Below, piece after piece: positions 1 through 8,479 of a DNA stretch of 12,937 nt. The stretch spans positions 141,075 to 154,011 of the forward strand of contig NW_019091711.1 of the NCBI RefSeq assembly GCF_001949145.1, in the 5' to 3' direction. This DNA is from Acanthaster planci (Eukaryota > Echinodermata > Asteroidea > Valvatida > Acanthasteridae). The translations under genes were made by a program, and so were the position numbers. The notes beneath the pieces are model-generated. The model was not told where the DNA came from, ran no database searches, and saw only the letters and a program-made list of their open reading frames with translations. Positions within the stretch are counted from its first letter, which is position 1; the number at the start of each line of letters is the position of its first letter.

Positions 1-556
1 AAGTCAGCGATTGCCTTACTTGTTTGCCCTTGGTTTGAAAGCACACCTTCCATGACCTTAAGGAGTTGAGCCTGACCATTCACTAAAGTGTTTAAGGCTT
101 TCTGGGTTGCACCCCCTGCAACTACCTTATCAACCACCATTGGTTCAATGTCACGGCAAGGACTCCCACCAACATCATCCAAATCCTGGAAAAGCCGGAC
201 AGCCAAATCGCGAAATTCGAAAAATGAACTGCAGGGTTATCCATCTCTAACCGACGCAGCTCACGACGCAAATCTGGCCTTGCAGCACCCTTTACAAATT
301 GCTCCCTAAGAGCCTTCTCGCGGAGATGCACATGAGCTTCAGCCTCCTGAGGATCAGCAGCTGCTGCCTCGACACGGTTATAAAACATCATCAACGCACG
401 CCCAAAGTCAGACAACGATTCACCCTCCAACTGGGTGCGCGCATAAAATGCAGAGGTAAGAGACTGCACTGATTCCCGCGAGCCAAATCTAGTGTTCAGA
501 ACTTTGACTAGCTTTTCCCAATCTTGGCGTGTATCATCGGGACTGCAAAAAATTTC
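1..556 (-). pseudogene. gag: LTR-retrotransposon gag fragment, frameshifted and truncated
   Basis: Reading right to left, a capsid-like region begins near 556 (DWEKLVKVLNTRFGS), continues through QLEGESLSDFGRAL and LREQFVKGAARPDLRRELRR, and reaches NPAVHF near 225. This order (W..L...F, then Q..GESL..F, then LR..FV.G, then RRELRR) is that of Ty3/Gypsy-type retrotransposon gag proteins. At the run of five A at 220-224 the frame is lost. The next frame is open from 218 to the left edge (EFRDLAVRLFQDLDD, then ALNTLVNGQAQLLKVMEG) and reads as the natural continuation, so a single T (minus strand) was probably lost from a homopolymer, or miscalled. The gag N-terminus is absent: sequence upstream of about 556 has no gag similarity. 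The zinc knuckle, protease and reverse transcriptase would lie beyond the left edge. No LTR is visible. Gag assignment is firm; the exact clade is not. Confidence 0.75.
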
Positions 557-572
557 CTCCTTGACTATCCCN
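543..572 (-). other. 5' break of the gag fragment, with an ambiguous base
   Basis: Gag-like sequence stops here. On the minus strand the junction reads TTTTTTGCAG at 552-543, which looks like a 3' splice site, immediately before the PDDTRQDW part of the gag frame. Position 572 is an unresolved base (n), so the frame upstream cannot be trusted. Either the element was truncated here, or this is a chance AG. A spliced, domesticated gag exon is a remote possibility. Confidence 0.35.
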
Positions 573-592
573 TCCAAACATGTATGGCTCAC

Positions 593-1408
593 GGTTAAAA
601 GAAAATCTAAACGATAACACTGCCTGTGCTACCCTATGGTTGTCTCATACAAAACTAGAAGGAAGCATATGTGCTCAATGCGAAGCATCGACTACAAAAA
701 TGCTCTGACAGTATATTAAATACTAAGGGTGGGGAAAACTAAGTACGATATCCCACACACAATTAGTATACTGCAATAAGGCACAAATACCAGTAAAAAA
801 GCATCAGTCGGAAAAAGTGCCGCAGCACCAAAAATCCTCCTGGAAGACAACACAGAAAGCAATCAGCAGGAACAACAATGTTGGCAACACGATGTGCCAC
901 GTCTGGCTTGAACATGCAGAATTCTTGCTTGCCACTGTACTTAATTCAAGAGCATCTATAACGGTGACGCAGAGTAACATGCAGCACGCAGGATAGTGTT
1001 GTCCACGTTCACGACTAATCACCAAGAGAAACCAGCCAGCGCCCGGGGAATGTTATTTCAAGAATCAACAGGTCAGAAAAACACTAAATTACCATGTACA
1101 CGGATCAACTGTAATGCTGTTATACCCCTAGAGCATCCTGTCTACGACGCCAGAATGTCACGGGTCAGGACAGGGTAGTGCAGTTTTGCACTTCGTTGTG
1201 GTAAGTCCGCCAGTGTTTTATGACCGGATGCTCCAAGGGAAACAGACAACAGACCAGAAATAATCAATCGTCAATCACACTAGTATTCAGTTTTAACTTC
1301 ACTGTAATATTTGTTGACTTTCTCCAGATCACCAAAAAAAAGATGACAAAGTTACCCCAATAAGGTTCTGATACAAAAGACAATTCCCCAAAGATAAGTT
1401 TCTCTAAT
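593..1408. other. Non-coding stretch, nothing recognised
   Basis: Moderately AT-rich sequence on both sides of short open frames. A 73-codon minus-strand frame (804-1025) contains a hydrophobic run (VLPTLLFLLIAFCVVF) but has no family similarity I recognise and no splice or start context, so I do not call it. No terminal repeats, RNA genes or long repeats were seen. Confidence 0.5.
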
Positions 1409-1514
1409 AAATTCCCCGGACTTAGTAAATTCCTAATCTAAATTCCCCGGACTTAGTAAATTCCTAATCTAAATTCCCCAGACTTAGTAAATTCCTAATC
1501 TAAATTCCCCGGAC
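1409..1514. repeat. 31-bp tandem repeat, about 3.4 copies
   Basis: Three complete units lie at 1409-1439, 1440-1470 and 1471-1501, followed by a 13-base partial unit at 1502-1514. Each unit runs AAATTCCCCGGACTTAGT followed by AAATTCCTAATCT. Units 1 and 2 are identical and unit 3 differs by one base (CCCCAG for CCCCGG), so the expansion is recent. AAATTCC occurs twice per unit, suggesting that the unit grew from a shorter ancestral repeat of about 13-18 bp. It is a minisatellite; there are no spacers. Confidence 0.95.
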
Positions 1515-2245
1515 GCCGGTCGGGACCGCCCTCGCTCTACACAGTGGCTGCGTACACAAGAAAAAGCACAACATGACATGAGCATGCAGTACGGTACACA
1601 TATGGTCGCACATGTAACGAACGGTCAATCACATGTGATGAACACACATGTGATCGCTAGAATTGTTGACAGGATTTTTGGGCACAAAATATCTCATTTA
1701 GGAGACGTCCAATTGGCTGGACAGTCAACCAGCAATCGTAGGGAGGGTGAATGCACTCTCCCAACCTCAAGATTACAACAACAATGGCATATGTGAGAAA
1801 CAAAAAGCAGAAAAATAGGCCCAATTAAAAACGCTTGTCTCACCATTCGGTGTCAGCCAGAAAAGGAGCGAGCGTTCGTCCGGCGTACGCGGAAGACACA
1901 TTTCCCTATAATATTCATACGCTAGAACAATACCAAAAATGTTGCAAAATGAAGACGCGCAAGTTTAGACCCAATATTAATTATTGAAAATTTTTGGAGG
2001 TTAATTACCTTTACATTGGCACGTAAATGATAGATTCCAACGAGACTTTATTACAATATAATTGGACTAAATTGCGTAAAGGCGACAGGCCCTTGGGCGG
2101 CAATTCGCCTTCCAGAAGTTTCCAGAAGACAACACTACGGTGTCCCTGAAAAGGCTACCGACCCTCACACAAATAAGAAGTAATTTAGAAGCAGAAGAAA
2201 AGACATTTTATTTCAAGCGATCTGGATCTAGGAAATATGGAGAAA
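1515..2245. other. Non-coding stretch with E-box-like palindromes
   Basis: No gene is supported. ATCACATGTGAT at 1628-1639 is a perfect 12-bp palindrome, and CACATGTGAT recurs at 1645-1654. Both contain CACATGTG, which could be an E-box (CANNTG), but similar CATGTG/ACATGT words are common in this window, so function is not implied. The remainder is AT-rich and featureless. Confidence 0.45.
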
Positions 2246-2290
2246 TACATGTACATGTAGGAAATTGGCTGTTTTTTCTGAGGAAAAAAC
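2246..2290. repeat. ACATGTA array and short perfect hairpin
   Basis: TACATGTACATGTA occupies 2246-2259. GTTTTTTC at 2271-2278 pairs perfectly with GAAAAAAC at 2283-2290 around a TGAG loop. The array is an outlier of the main cluster further right. The hairpin is short and AT-rich and may be chance. Confidence 0.6.
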
Positions 2291-2541
2291 CAACGCATTT
2301 GAGGTACTGAACTTGTATTGATTCTTGACGCTTCAAAATGAAAATGCTGTTACCGGTAGATTGGAACCAGTTTTGCGCTTTTCTATTGTAAACAGCATCT
2401 GGCTTTGATCACCAACGGTGTGCTGAATAATGGCAAACTGAACATGTTCGTTCCATAAAGTGCAGTCGACTTCTTTGCATAAATTGTGCAGATGGTGGGA
2501 ATAGGGAAAATCCAATAGAAAACATAGCAGGGTGATGAGAA

Positions 2542-2604
2542 TTTTGGCAGGGCAGCAAAACTTTGTGGGACGGTCTAAACTTTTGGCAGGGCGGCCTGCC
2601 CTGC
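2542..2604. repeat. Direct and inverted GCAGGGC repeats
   Basis: TTTTGGCAGGGC occurs at 2542-2553 and again at 2581-2592, 39 bases apart. The second copy is followed by the inverted GCCCTGC at 2598-2604, giving a GC-rich 7-bp stem (2586-2592 with 2598-2604) and loop GGCCT in otherwise AT-rich sequence. It may be a relic of a transposon end. Open frames crossing it on either strand (2333-2680 minus, 2563-2757 plus) match nothing I know. Confidence 0.5.
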
Positions 2605-2837
2605 TTTTGTAAAACCCCTCATGGAGAACACTGCAAGGCATATGCTTCCAAACAGAAACCAAATGGCACTCTACATACATGTATCATTTATCAAGAGTGT
2701 CAAAAGAGTGACTTTGGTCAATTCAAGGGCAATTTGCATCTTCATATATTAGAATAATTAGACAGACTGCATCGAACATTTTCTTTCTAAGTGAAAATCA
2801 AAGGGAGTTGGACTTATTTAAATGTACTATACATATA

Positions 2838-3814
2838 TACATGTACATGTACCGGTACATGCACCAGATAACTTAAAGCAAACGTTTCTCAATGGGCCAA
2901 ATTGGTACATGTATTGCAAAAAGCCAAGGTTTTTCGGGAACAAAGCACATGTGTGAGTCAGCATATTTATTTACATGTACGTGTACATGTATTTCATTTT
3001 ATTTTACCAGGGTAGCCCCATCAGATATAAAAGAACTGCTCTCCCTTTGGGCCCTAGATTAAGTTTTACAAAATACAATGTGTACATTGAAATAAACATG
3101 ATACATTTTAAATGTACGGTATGTGACATCAAAATATGATATAAAAACCAGGAATTACAGTATAATATTGATTTAAAAAACAAATAAGTAGACCAAAATT
3201 TGATAATGAATGCATTAAAACTAATTAAATAATGAAAAGTTGATAACGCAATCAATTACCCATTTTTAAAAGGGAAATTCTTATACCCATTGGTTCTGAA
3301 ACCCACAGTTCAGATAAAAATTGCTATGTGCACCACTGACTGAATTTACAACGCCAAAAAAACAAACGAAATATTAAATTATTTATTTTGCCCAATAAAG
3401 TGTCTCAAAATCCTTATGATTGTTGGTTTGTTTCACAGCAGAGCCAATTTATTTCCAATAGAGTGAAATGATTTTTTCACTGCAGTGGTGTGGGGTCTAG
3501 GAGCCTGAGGACATACATGTACATGTACCGTATATTATTCCCAACTGCGTTTCTGATTAAATGTACATGTACACGTACATGTATCTCATTAGCTCAAATA
3601 AACTTACAAGAAAGGTACACGTACATGTGCATACATATGTACATGTATTTCAGAGCATCGTTATTAATCCCACCAGTCTATTTGGGGGACCTAATTAAAT
3701 CTAGCATACATGTACATGTACAATTCCCCAGTTGGAAATGTGTAGTCGACACCCAAAAGCAGAAAGCTGCGCTAACAGGACAGACCTTTGTGCCCGCATG
3801 TACATGTACATGTA
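2838..3814. repeat. Cluster of palindromic ACATGTA arrays
   Basis: Arrays of overlapping TACATGTA, itself a perfect palindrome, occur at 2838-2861, 2972-2991, 3514-3530, 3561-3583, 3614-3647, 3707-3720 and 3797-3814, with scattered copies near 4009, 4267, 5954, 7958, 8200 and 8741-8756. Several are interrupted by CG-containing variants (TACCGGTAC, GTACGTGTAC, GTACACGTAC) that remain self-complementary. A TACATG repeat has no stop codon in any of the six frames, which explains much of the open reading length around 3490-4107. I recall this word being abundant in several marine invertebrate genomes. Each array can form a hairpin or cruciform. Confidence 0.85.
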
Positions 3815-4871
3815 GTTGTTCCTCAATAAATTTGTACTGGGCATGCGCTCTTAATTGGAATACTGGACTGGCTCAACCAATTGTTGGAAATACACTGTAT
3901 GGTGATATATTCAAGAACTTCAACCAAGAATGTATGAACTTGACTTTATTGGGAACACTATCTTTTTTATGGTTAACACTCTCAGTGCTCAATGTTCACT
4001 ATGTTCTTGTACATGTACTGTGGAAGCAGAGGGTGTACATGTGTACTGTCTTGGCTGATTTCAAGGTCAAACAGCCAAACAAGGCCTTTTTAGCTTGTTA
4101 TAGTTGAGCTCTGAAGACAAATGACCCTGTGTTCGATTTGGATGCTTCCATATTTATTTGAACAGATAAAATCAGAGAAAACATGTTTTCCTTTGAGTTG
4201 TTCTTTAAGATGAAGGTCTGGGTATTCCTATACCGATCTCATTACTCTGTGATGTACGAGTCTGTTGCCACTGTACATGTATGGGAACATGATTGCTCTC
4301 GCTTATGTATGCCACACAAGTTATGTTATGTCTCTTACTCCTTCATTTTGGAAGAAATCTCACAATTATTTTGACCAGCTAAGAGTAAGATTTTAGGTTT
4401 ATGCATCTTAGAGATTAATGTATAATATTGTACATTTTCTACATGTCTTCCAAACTCCTCATTTTAATGCATTAGGGCTGCAGTGATGCTAGTTTACACA
4501 TGAATCTTCATGTATGCCTGTTGTACCCTTTGCTCCGTTACGTCATCAACCCTACACAAACACAAAATTTACCTCACATGTTTCCAAAATTGGCCCAGTT
4601 GGTTGGGAACAGAAAGTGCCTCTTACATTTATTTCTGTTGTGTTAATTTTCGGAAGATAATTTCATTGTATTCTGGTTTCTGGGTAGCCAATACAGTACC
4701 TCCAAATCCTAGATGTTGCAATATTAATATTATAAGCCTTTTCCCTACCTTTTTAAGCATGCAGTTGCTCGCAATTGATGGCGACTTTATGATATACATG
4801 ATGCACTTGCATGAAGGCTTAAGAACTACATGTACTTTGAGTTTTTGGTGTAATCTTAAAACGGACTGGAA
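3815..4871. other. Non-coding stretch, probable intron upstream of the nicastrin exon
   Basis: Frames such as 3490-4107, 4183-4374 and 4510-4902 on the plus strand are open but have no family similarity, and their composition follows the local T-rich or ACATGTA-rich sequence. I looked here for earlier nicastrin exons (the residues around the THQIGC and PPYMVLLE segments of the human protein) and found none, so the preceding exon probably lies outside the window or is too diverged to see. Confidence 0.45.
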
Positions 4872-4887
4872 TGTGCTTTTTCTCCAG
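4872..4887 (+). other. Probable 3' splice acceptor of the nicastrin exon
   Basis: The sequence TGTGCTTTTTCTCCAG is a pyrimidine-rich tract ending in CAG directly before the coding exon. Nicastrin-like residues begin just after it. The exon would start with the last two bases of a split codon. Confidence 0.7.
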
Positions 4888-5018
4888 CCACATTGTAAAT
4901 AAACTGATGAAGTCTGGAAAGATATCGGGCATCATGGTGATTAACATCAATTCAAGTAAGGTCATTGATGAGGACTTCTTCTTCTCTCCTGATCTCAAAT
5001 GCCCAAATGACAATTTTG
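4888..5018 (+). CDS. NCSTN: Nicastrin internal exon (partial gene)
   Basis: This 131-bp exon encodes HIVNKLMKSGKISGIMVIN, then NSSKVIDEDF and FFSPDLKCPNDNF. From memory of the family, human nicastrin has a matching segment in its N-terminal ectodomain: LMEKLKG, then RIAGLAV, then GFSPSVQCPNDGFG. The shared I.G...V and FSP..(K/Q)CPND.FG in the right order are specific. Nicastrin is the large glycosylated single-pass membrane subunit of gamma-secretase, which with presenilin, APH-1 and PEN-2 cleaves Notch, APP and other type I membrane stubs. Its ectodomain faces the lumen or cell exterior and gates substrate entry. The exon begins in split-codon phase 2 and ends after the first base of a Gly codon. 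No other nicastrin exon was found, so neighbouring introns must be large (at least about 4.8 kb upstream and 7.9 kb downstream if the window is contiguous). An isolated exon fragment or pseudogene cannot be excluded. Confidence 0.78.
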
Positions 5019-5024
5019 GTAAGT
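5019..5024 (+). other. Probable 5' splice donor after the nicastrin exon
   Basis: TTTTG|GTAAGTACAG is very close to the metazoan donor consensus. Using it ends the exon inside the Gly codon of the FG pair. Without splicing the frame stays open for 13 more codons and stops at TAG 5060-5062. Confidence 0.75.
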
Positions 5025-6608
5025 ACAGTAACAGGCAGGCACATTTAGATGTGCATTGTTAGAGCAGCTGGGTTTACACTAAAAAGCACACATGTATGTG
5101 GGTCATTCCATGAAGTTCAGACACAGTGGGTAATAAACACATTCCCACGTTCCAAATGTGCAGAGTATTCTTTTATGATGAATATTAAACTTGATACATG
5201 TTTTATTTTAAAGAGCTGTTGAAGCTCTATCAATGTTTACCATACTTGGCTAAAAAGGTTTGTTCATTTTGTAAAAAAAAATTTATAGCATCACCATGTC
5301 TTTATTGCATGGAAAAAGAAAGAAAATGTTGTTTTTGTTGTTTAAATGAAAAGAAAAACTACCAGTTTCTTACTCGGAAAGAATTTGTATGTGCACATCA
5401 TACTGTGAACTAAAAATATCAACACACACTTTGTCAAAGTGAGACAGCTTGTTTACTTTTACCTAATGATTATTTATATCATAACGATGTAACGACAGCA
5501 TCCCCAATGTCTATTGCACCGTTACGTAGCTATAGGGGTACAATTCAAAAACAAATATACATAAGTTACAAAATTGTAGATTAAACGAATTATTAGGACC
5601 TCGCATTTGCAACTATTAAACAGTGGATTTCGAAAACACCTCTTTCGGGTGAATCGTGCAACCAATGTAACTTATGTCGCAGACAACGTCCTTCTGCAAA
5701 AAACTACATTGTGAGCATTTCCATTAATTTTTGCATCTATCCACCCCTTTGAGAAAGTGGTACATGCCATATACATGCACCCTTGCAAATAAATCTAGGA
5801 ATCCTGTAAAATTTACCCCTGAGTTTGGGAATTTCATTCACAAAACTACACAAGTTCCAAAATGACGTCTTTGGGAAACACCTCATTACTTTGGAACTGA
5901 ATTATTACGCCGGGATTCTTAAAACTGGTTCCTGTCATAAAAACAGAAAAAGGTACATGTAAGTTTTTACATTTTTTTATGTGTTTATTGAACCAAAATA
6001 CTCATAACAATGTTGGAAAAATCACCACAATGTGTAACATGTAGCCGAACAGCCGACGACCCATGCTAATTCTTGTCAATTGTGCATGCCGTCCCTTCAA
6101 AATTACATTACGTCGTTTACATTCACGTTTTTGAGGCAATGACAAATAATAACAAGCGAGAAATGCCATTCAAAACATGAATTATGAAAGACGGTTTATA
6201 TTGAGGTATTTTTCGGTATACGTTTTGTTTTGGACTTGAGTGTTTGTCCTGTGTGTCCGAAAATGCACGATTGGTGTAACACATTTTTGTGTTCCACGGT
6301 GTCCCTGGGATATTACTGTTTGTCCGTATTTGCTATGGCCTTTTACAAATGACATGGCCTTGTTTTGGGGGCGATTGAGCTCGTTTCATTTTATTTCCAT
6401 ATTTCATAAAACATTTTTAATAATATGAGCCATGAGAAAACTTATAAGATTCTTTAAATGTAAGAAATATTGGTGAGGGACACACTGACGTAATATTACT
6501 TTTTTAGAAAGTGTCGTCCCTATTACATCAGGAATTGGTTTACATAAATGACACTCGGTTGGTTTTTTTACTTCGTTTGTGATTGAAAACAAGCACATGT
6601 ACATTAAA
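5025..6608. other. Non-coding AT-rich stretch, probable intron
   Basis: No gene is supported. The plus-strand frame at 5198-5413 has several Cys pairs (CSFCKKK, CLYC, CCFCC) but is Lys/Phe/Cys-rich in a way that mirrors the local AAA/TTT/TGT composition, and it matches no zinc-binding family I know. No terminal repeats or target duplications were found, and no further nicastrin exon was identified. Confidence 0.45.
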
Positions 6609-7849
6609 ATGAAGAAAGAACTTGCCAAAAAAAGAGTTGTTGAAAGTTTTGCAGCAAGAAGAGGACCTTCCACAGAAACAGATCATTGAGACAGAAAGAA
6701 AAAGTCAAGCTAAAAGAAAAGCAGTATCCAGGGCTTTCAAAAGCCTACCATCATCACCAACCAAGCTGGCAAAGACCACCAATAGGAAAATAGGACTAAA
6801 GAAATTTCATGCACTTAGGCCAAAGCACATCAAACTCGCATCGGCAACAAAACTGTGAGGCTGCCTGTGTGAATACTTTACAAATCTTGCATTGAAAATC
6901 ACAGCACTCAACAACAGCGCACACTCGTACAAAATGAAGAACATCATTCAGGGGGTTTACGGATTATCGAGTAATACGATGTGCAACAAAATAAATGGGC
7001 TTAAGTACCACAAACGAGAATGCATCCAAAGGAAATGCAAGGAGTGTGGAACCAAGAATATCAAAGAGAAGATGGAAAGGCTGATAGAGAAGCATGGAGA
7101 CAAAGAAGTAACCTGGAAGAGGTGAGAAAGGACAACAGTCAACAACAACAGGAAAGACATACATGTAGCGAAGCAACAGATAACAATGAAAGTTGAAACA
7201 ATTCTCAAATGCACCAGTGAACTCCTTGTAGAAGCAGAAACTATCAGCACTCACCTCTTCAATGCATCTTGGCAGCATGAACAGTTTGTCAAACTTAGCA
7301 CTCCACCAAAGACAGTCACAATGGTCCTAAATTTTGCACAGAACTATACCTGCATCTTTCAAGACGAAATACAGTCAGCCCACTGGCACCACGCTTCTGC
7401 CACCATCCATCCAATCATCTGCTGCCAGCAGTGTCCAGTGTGCATAGAGGTAATCCAAGAGACTCGTCTTCATCAGTTCTGACACAACTCATGACTACCA
7501 TGCCGTACATCGTTTTGTGGAAGAGGCTGTAAAGCATCTACAAGAGAAACTGGATGTGACCGGGATCATCAGATTTGCTGATGGAACATCAAGTCAATAC
7601 AAAAGTAGAGGACCATTCCCGGATGTTGCTCTGGCGGCATATGATTTGCTTTGGCATTTTAATAATTGGAATTTTTATTGTTGAAATATATTTTCCAGTG
7701 GAAGGATATGGTGTAACTTCTTATTCAGTCATAAAGTCTTTTTGGATTGCAACAAGAACACTGGTAATTTAAATGCCAAAGCTGTTTCGATCCTGGTTAA
7801 TGTGTTAGGAGGCAACTTCTGGTGGATCTCCTGCATGAAGAATAACTAA
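6609..7849 (+). pseudogene. Decayed DNA-transposon transposase (DDE-type, family uncertain)
   Basis: One reading frame runs from about 6622 to 7479, broken by TGA at 6856-6858 and 7123-7125. It encodes a basic N-terminal part (KRKAVSRAFKSLPSSPTK), a LRPKHIKLA segment, a Cys-rich segment (CNKINGLKYHKREC, KCKECG), a linker ending TWKR, then FNASWQHEQF and NFAQNYTCIFQDEIQSAHW. After a one-base shift near 7462-7464 the next frame continues with LVFISSDTTHDYHAVHRF and IIRFADGTSSQYKSRGPF, a TGA at 7682-7684, and a weak tail to TAA 7847-7849. The order DFAENY, EIQSAHW, FIS.D..HD, FSDG..SQYK is one I recall from uncharacterised transposase-like proteins of corals, sea anemones, oysters and amphioxus. 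The presumed first catalytic Asp is Asn here (AAT 7330-7332, NFAQNY); the second is kept (GAT 7580-7582, FADG). The C-terminal third is missing or unrecognisable. An ATG at 6609 opens a separate 26-codon frame that may be the original start before another frameshift. It is inactive. Confidence 0.75.
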
Positions 7850-7918
7850 GTATGCAGGAATGTACAAGACATTCTTCGGCTGGGGCCAAAAGTCTTTACC
7901 TCAACCATGTCAACTGGA

Positions 7919-7975
7919 AAATAATACATATACAGTGTACATTGTAAATTTAAATATCATGTACATGTATTATTT
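7919..7975. repeat. Short inverted repeat after the transposase relic
   Basis: AAATAATACAT at 7919-7929 is the exact complement of ATGTATTATTT at 7965-7975, enclosing 35 bases that include another ACATGTA word. It could be a fold-back remnant, but AT-rich sequence next to ACATGTA arrays makes chance pairing likely. Confidence 0.4.
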
Positions 7976-8337
7976 AGTGGGAACAGTGTTATTTTGAAAC
8001 AGTGTTAGGGAAATGGTAAATGTCAGAAGTCAACAAGAAGTGGCAAACAACAATACAACCATTAAAATACTAACATTTGCAACTCAAGACCTGAAACCCA
8101 TCAAGTCAACACCCAAAGTGAATCCACCCCAGGTCTCATCTAAAATAGTTGTTTTTCAAAATGAGTTTATGAGTGATGTTATAAAATGATAAAAAAAGAT
8201 GTACATGTAGTATAATAAGACGGTGAAATTACGCGTGCTGAGCGGATTTGGAATGGCTGCAAGAGCACACAAAATGCAGGGTGATAAAATTTAATGGATT
8301 TTCTCAACTTGTAAAATGGAATTAGAACGAAAAAGAA
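7976..8337. other. Non-coding stretch, nothing recognised
   Basis: AT-rich sequence between the transposase relic and the left target duplication of the 2.4-kb element. No open frame of note and no repeats beyond one ACATGTA word near 8200. Confidence 0.5.
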
Positions 8338-8345
8338 CCTTCAAT
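8338..8345. repeat. Left 8-bp target site duplication
   Basis: CCTTCAAT directly precedes the left terminal inverted repeat and is repeated exactly at 10772-10779. An A precedes both copies, so the match can also be read as 9 bp. Confidence 0.88.
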
Positions 8346-8362
8346 TTGGCTTGGGCGGTATT
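8346..8362 (+). repeat. Left terminal inverted repeat
   Basis: TTGGCTTGGGCGGTATT; differs from the right terminus only at its second base (T against A). Confidence 0.88.
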
Positions 8363-8475
8363 TCGGTATTACCGAATACCGCGGTTTTGATTTTAATACC
8401 GAACAATACCAACTAACAATCCATGAATACCGACTTATTCGGTATTGAATTTCAACACCGCGGTATTCTGGCTAA
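8363..8475. repeat. Left subterminal GGTATT/AATACC array
   Basis: Counting the copy that ends the terminal repeat, eight GGTATT or AATACC words in mixed orientation lie within about 120 bases, including the hairpin CGGTATTACCG (8364-8374) and two copies of ACCGCGGT-type words. In hAT elements such subterminal repeats are transposase binding sites; that role is inferred here. Confidence 0.75.
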
Positions 8476-8479
8476 TTTG

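Noticed and set aside
804-1025. Minus-strand frame with a hydrophobic, membrane-like run
   Set aside because: A single hydrophobic run in AT-rich DNA is expected by chance; there is no start, splice or family support.
1409-1514. Regular 31-bp repeats that might suggest a CRISPR array
   Set aside because: The units are directly tandem with no unique spacers, and the rest of the window is eukaryotic.
1700-1760. CCAATTGG word and imperfect inverted repeat as a promoter
   Set aside because: No initiator, downstream coding exon or other core element is visible nearby.
3490-4107. 205-codon plus-strand open frame, the longest in the window
   Set aside because: Much of it is ACATGTA arrays read as Tyr-Met or Cys-Thr repeats, which cannot contain stops; the rest has no family similarity.
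5198-5413. Cys-pair-rich frame suggesting a zinc-binding protein
   Set aside because: Lys, Phe and Cys content follows the AAA/TTT/TGT composition, spacing fits no zinc-finger class I know, and no homology is recognised.
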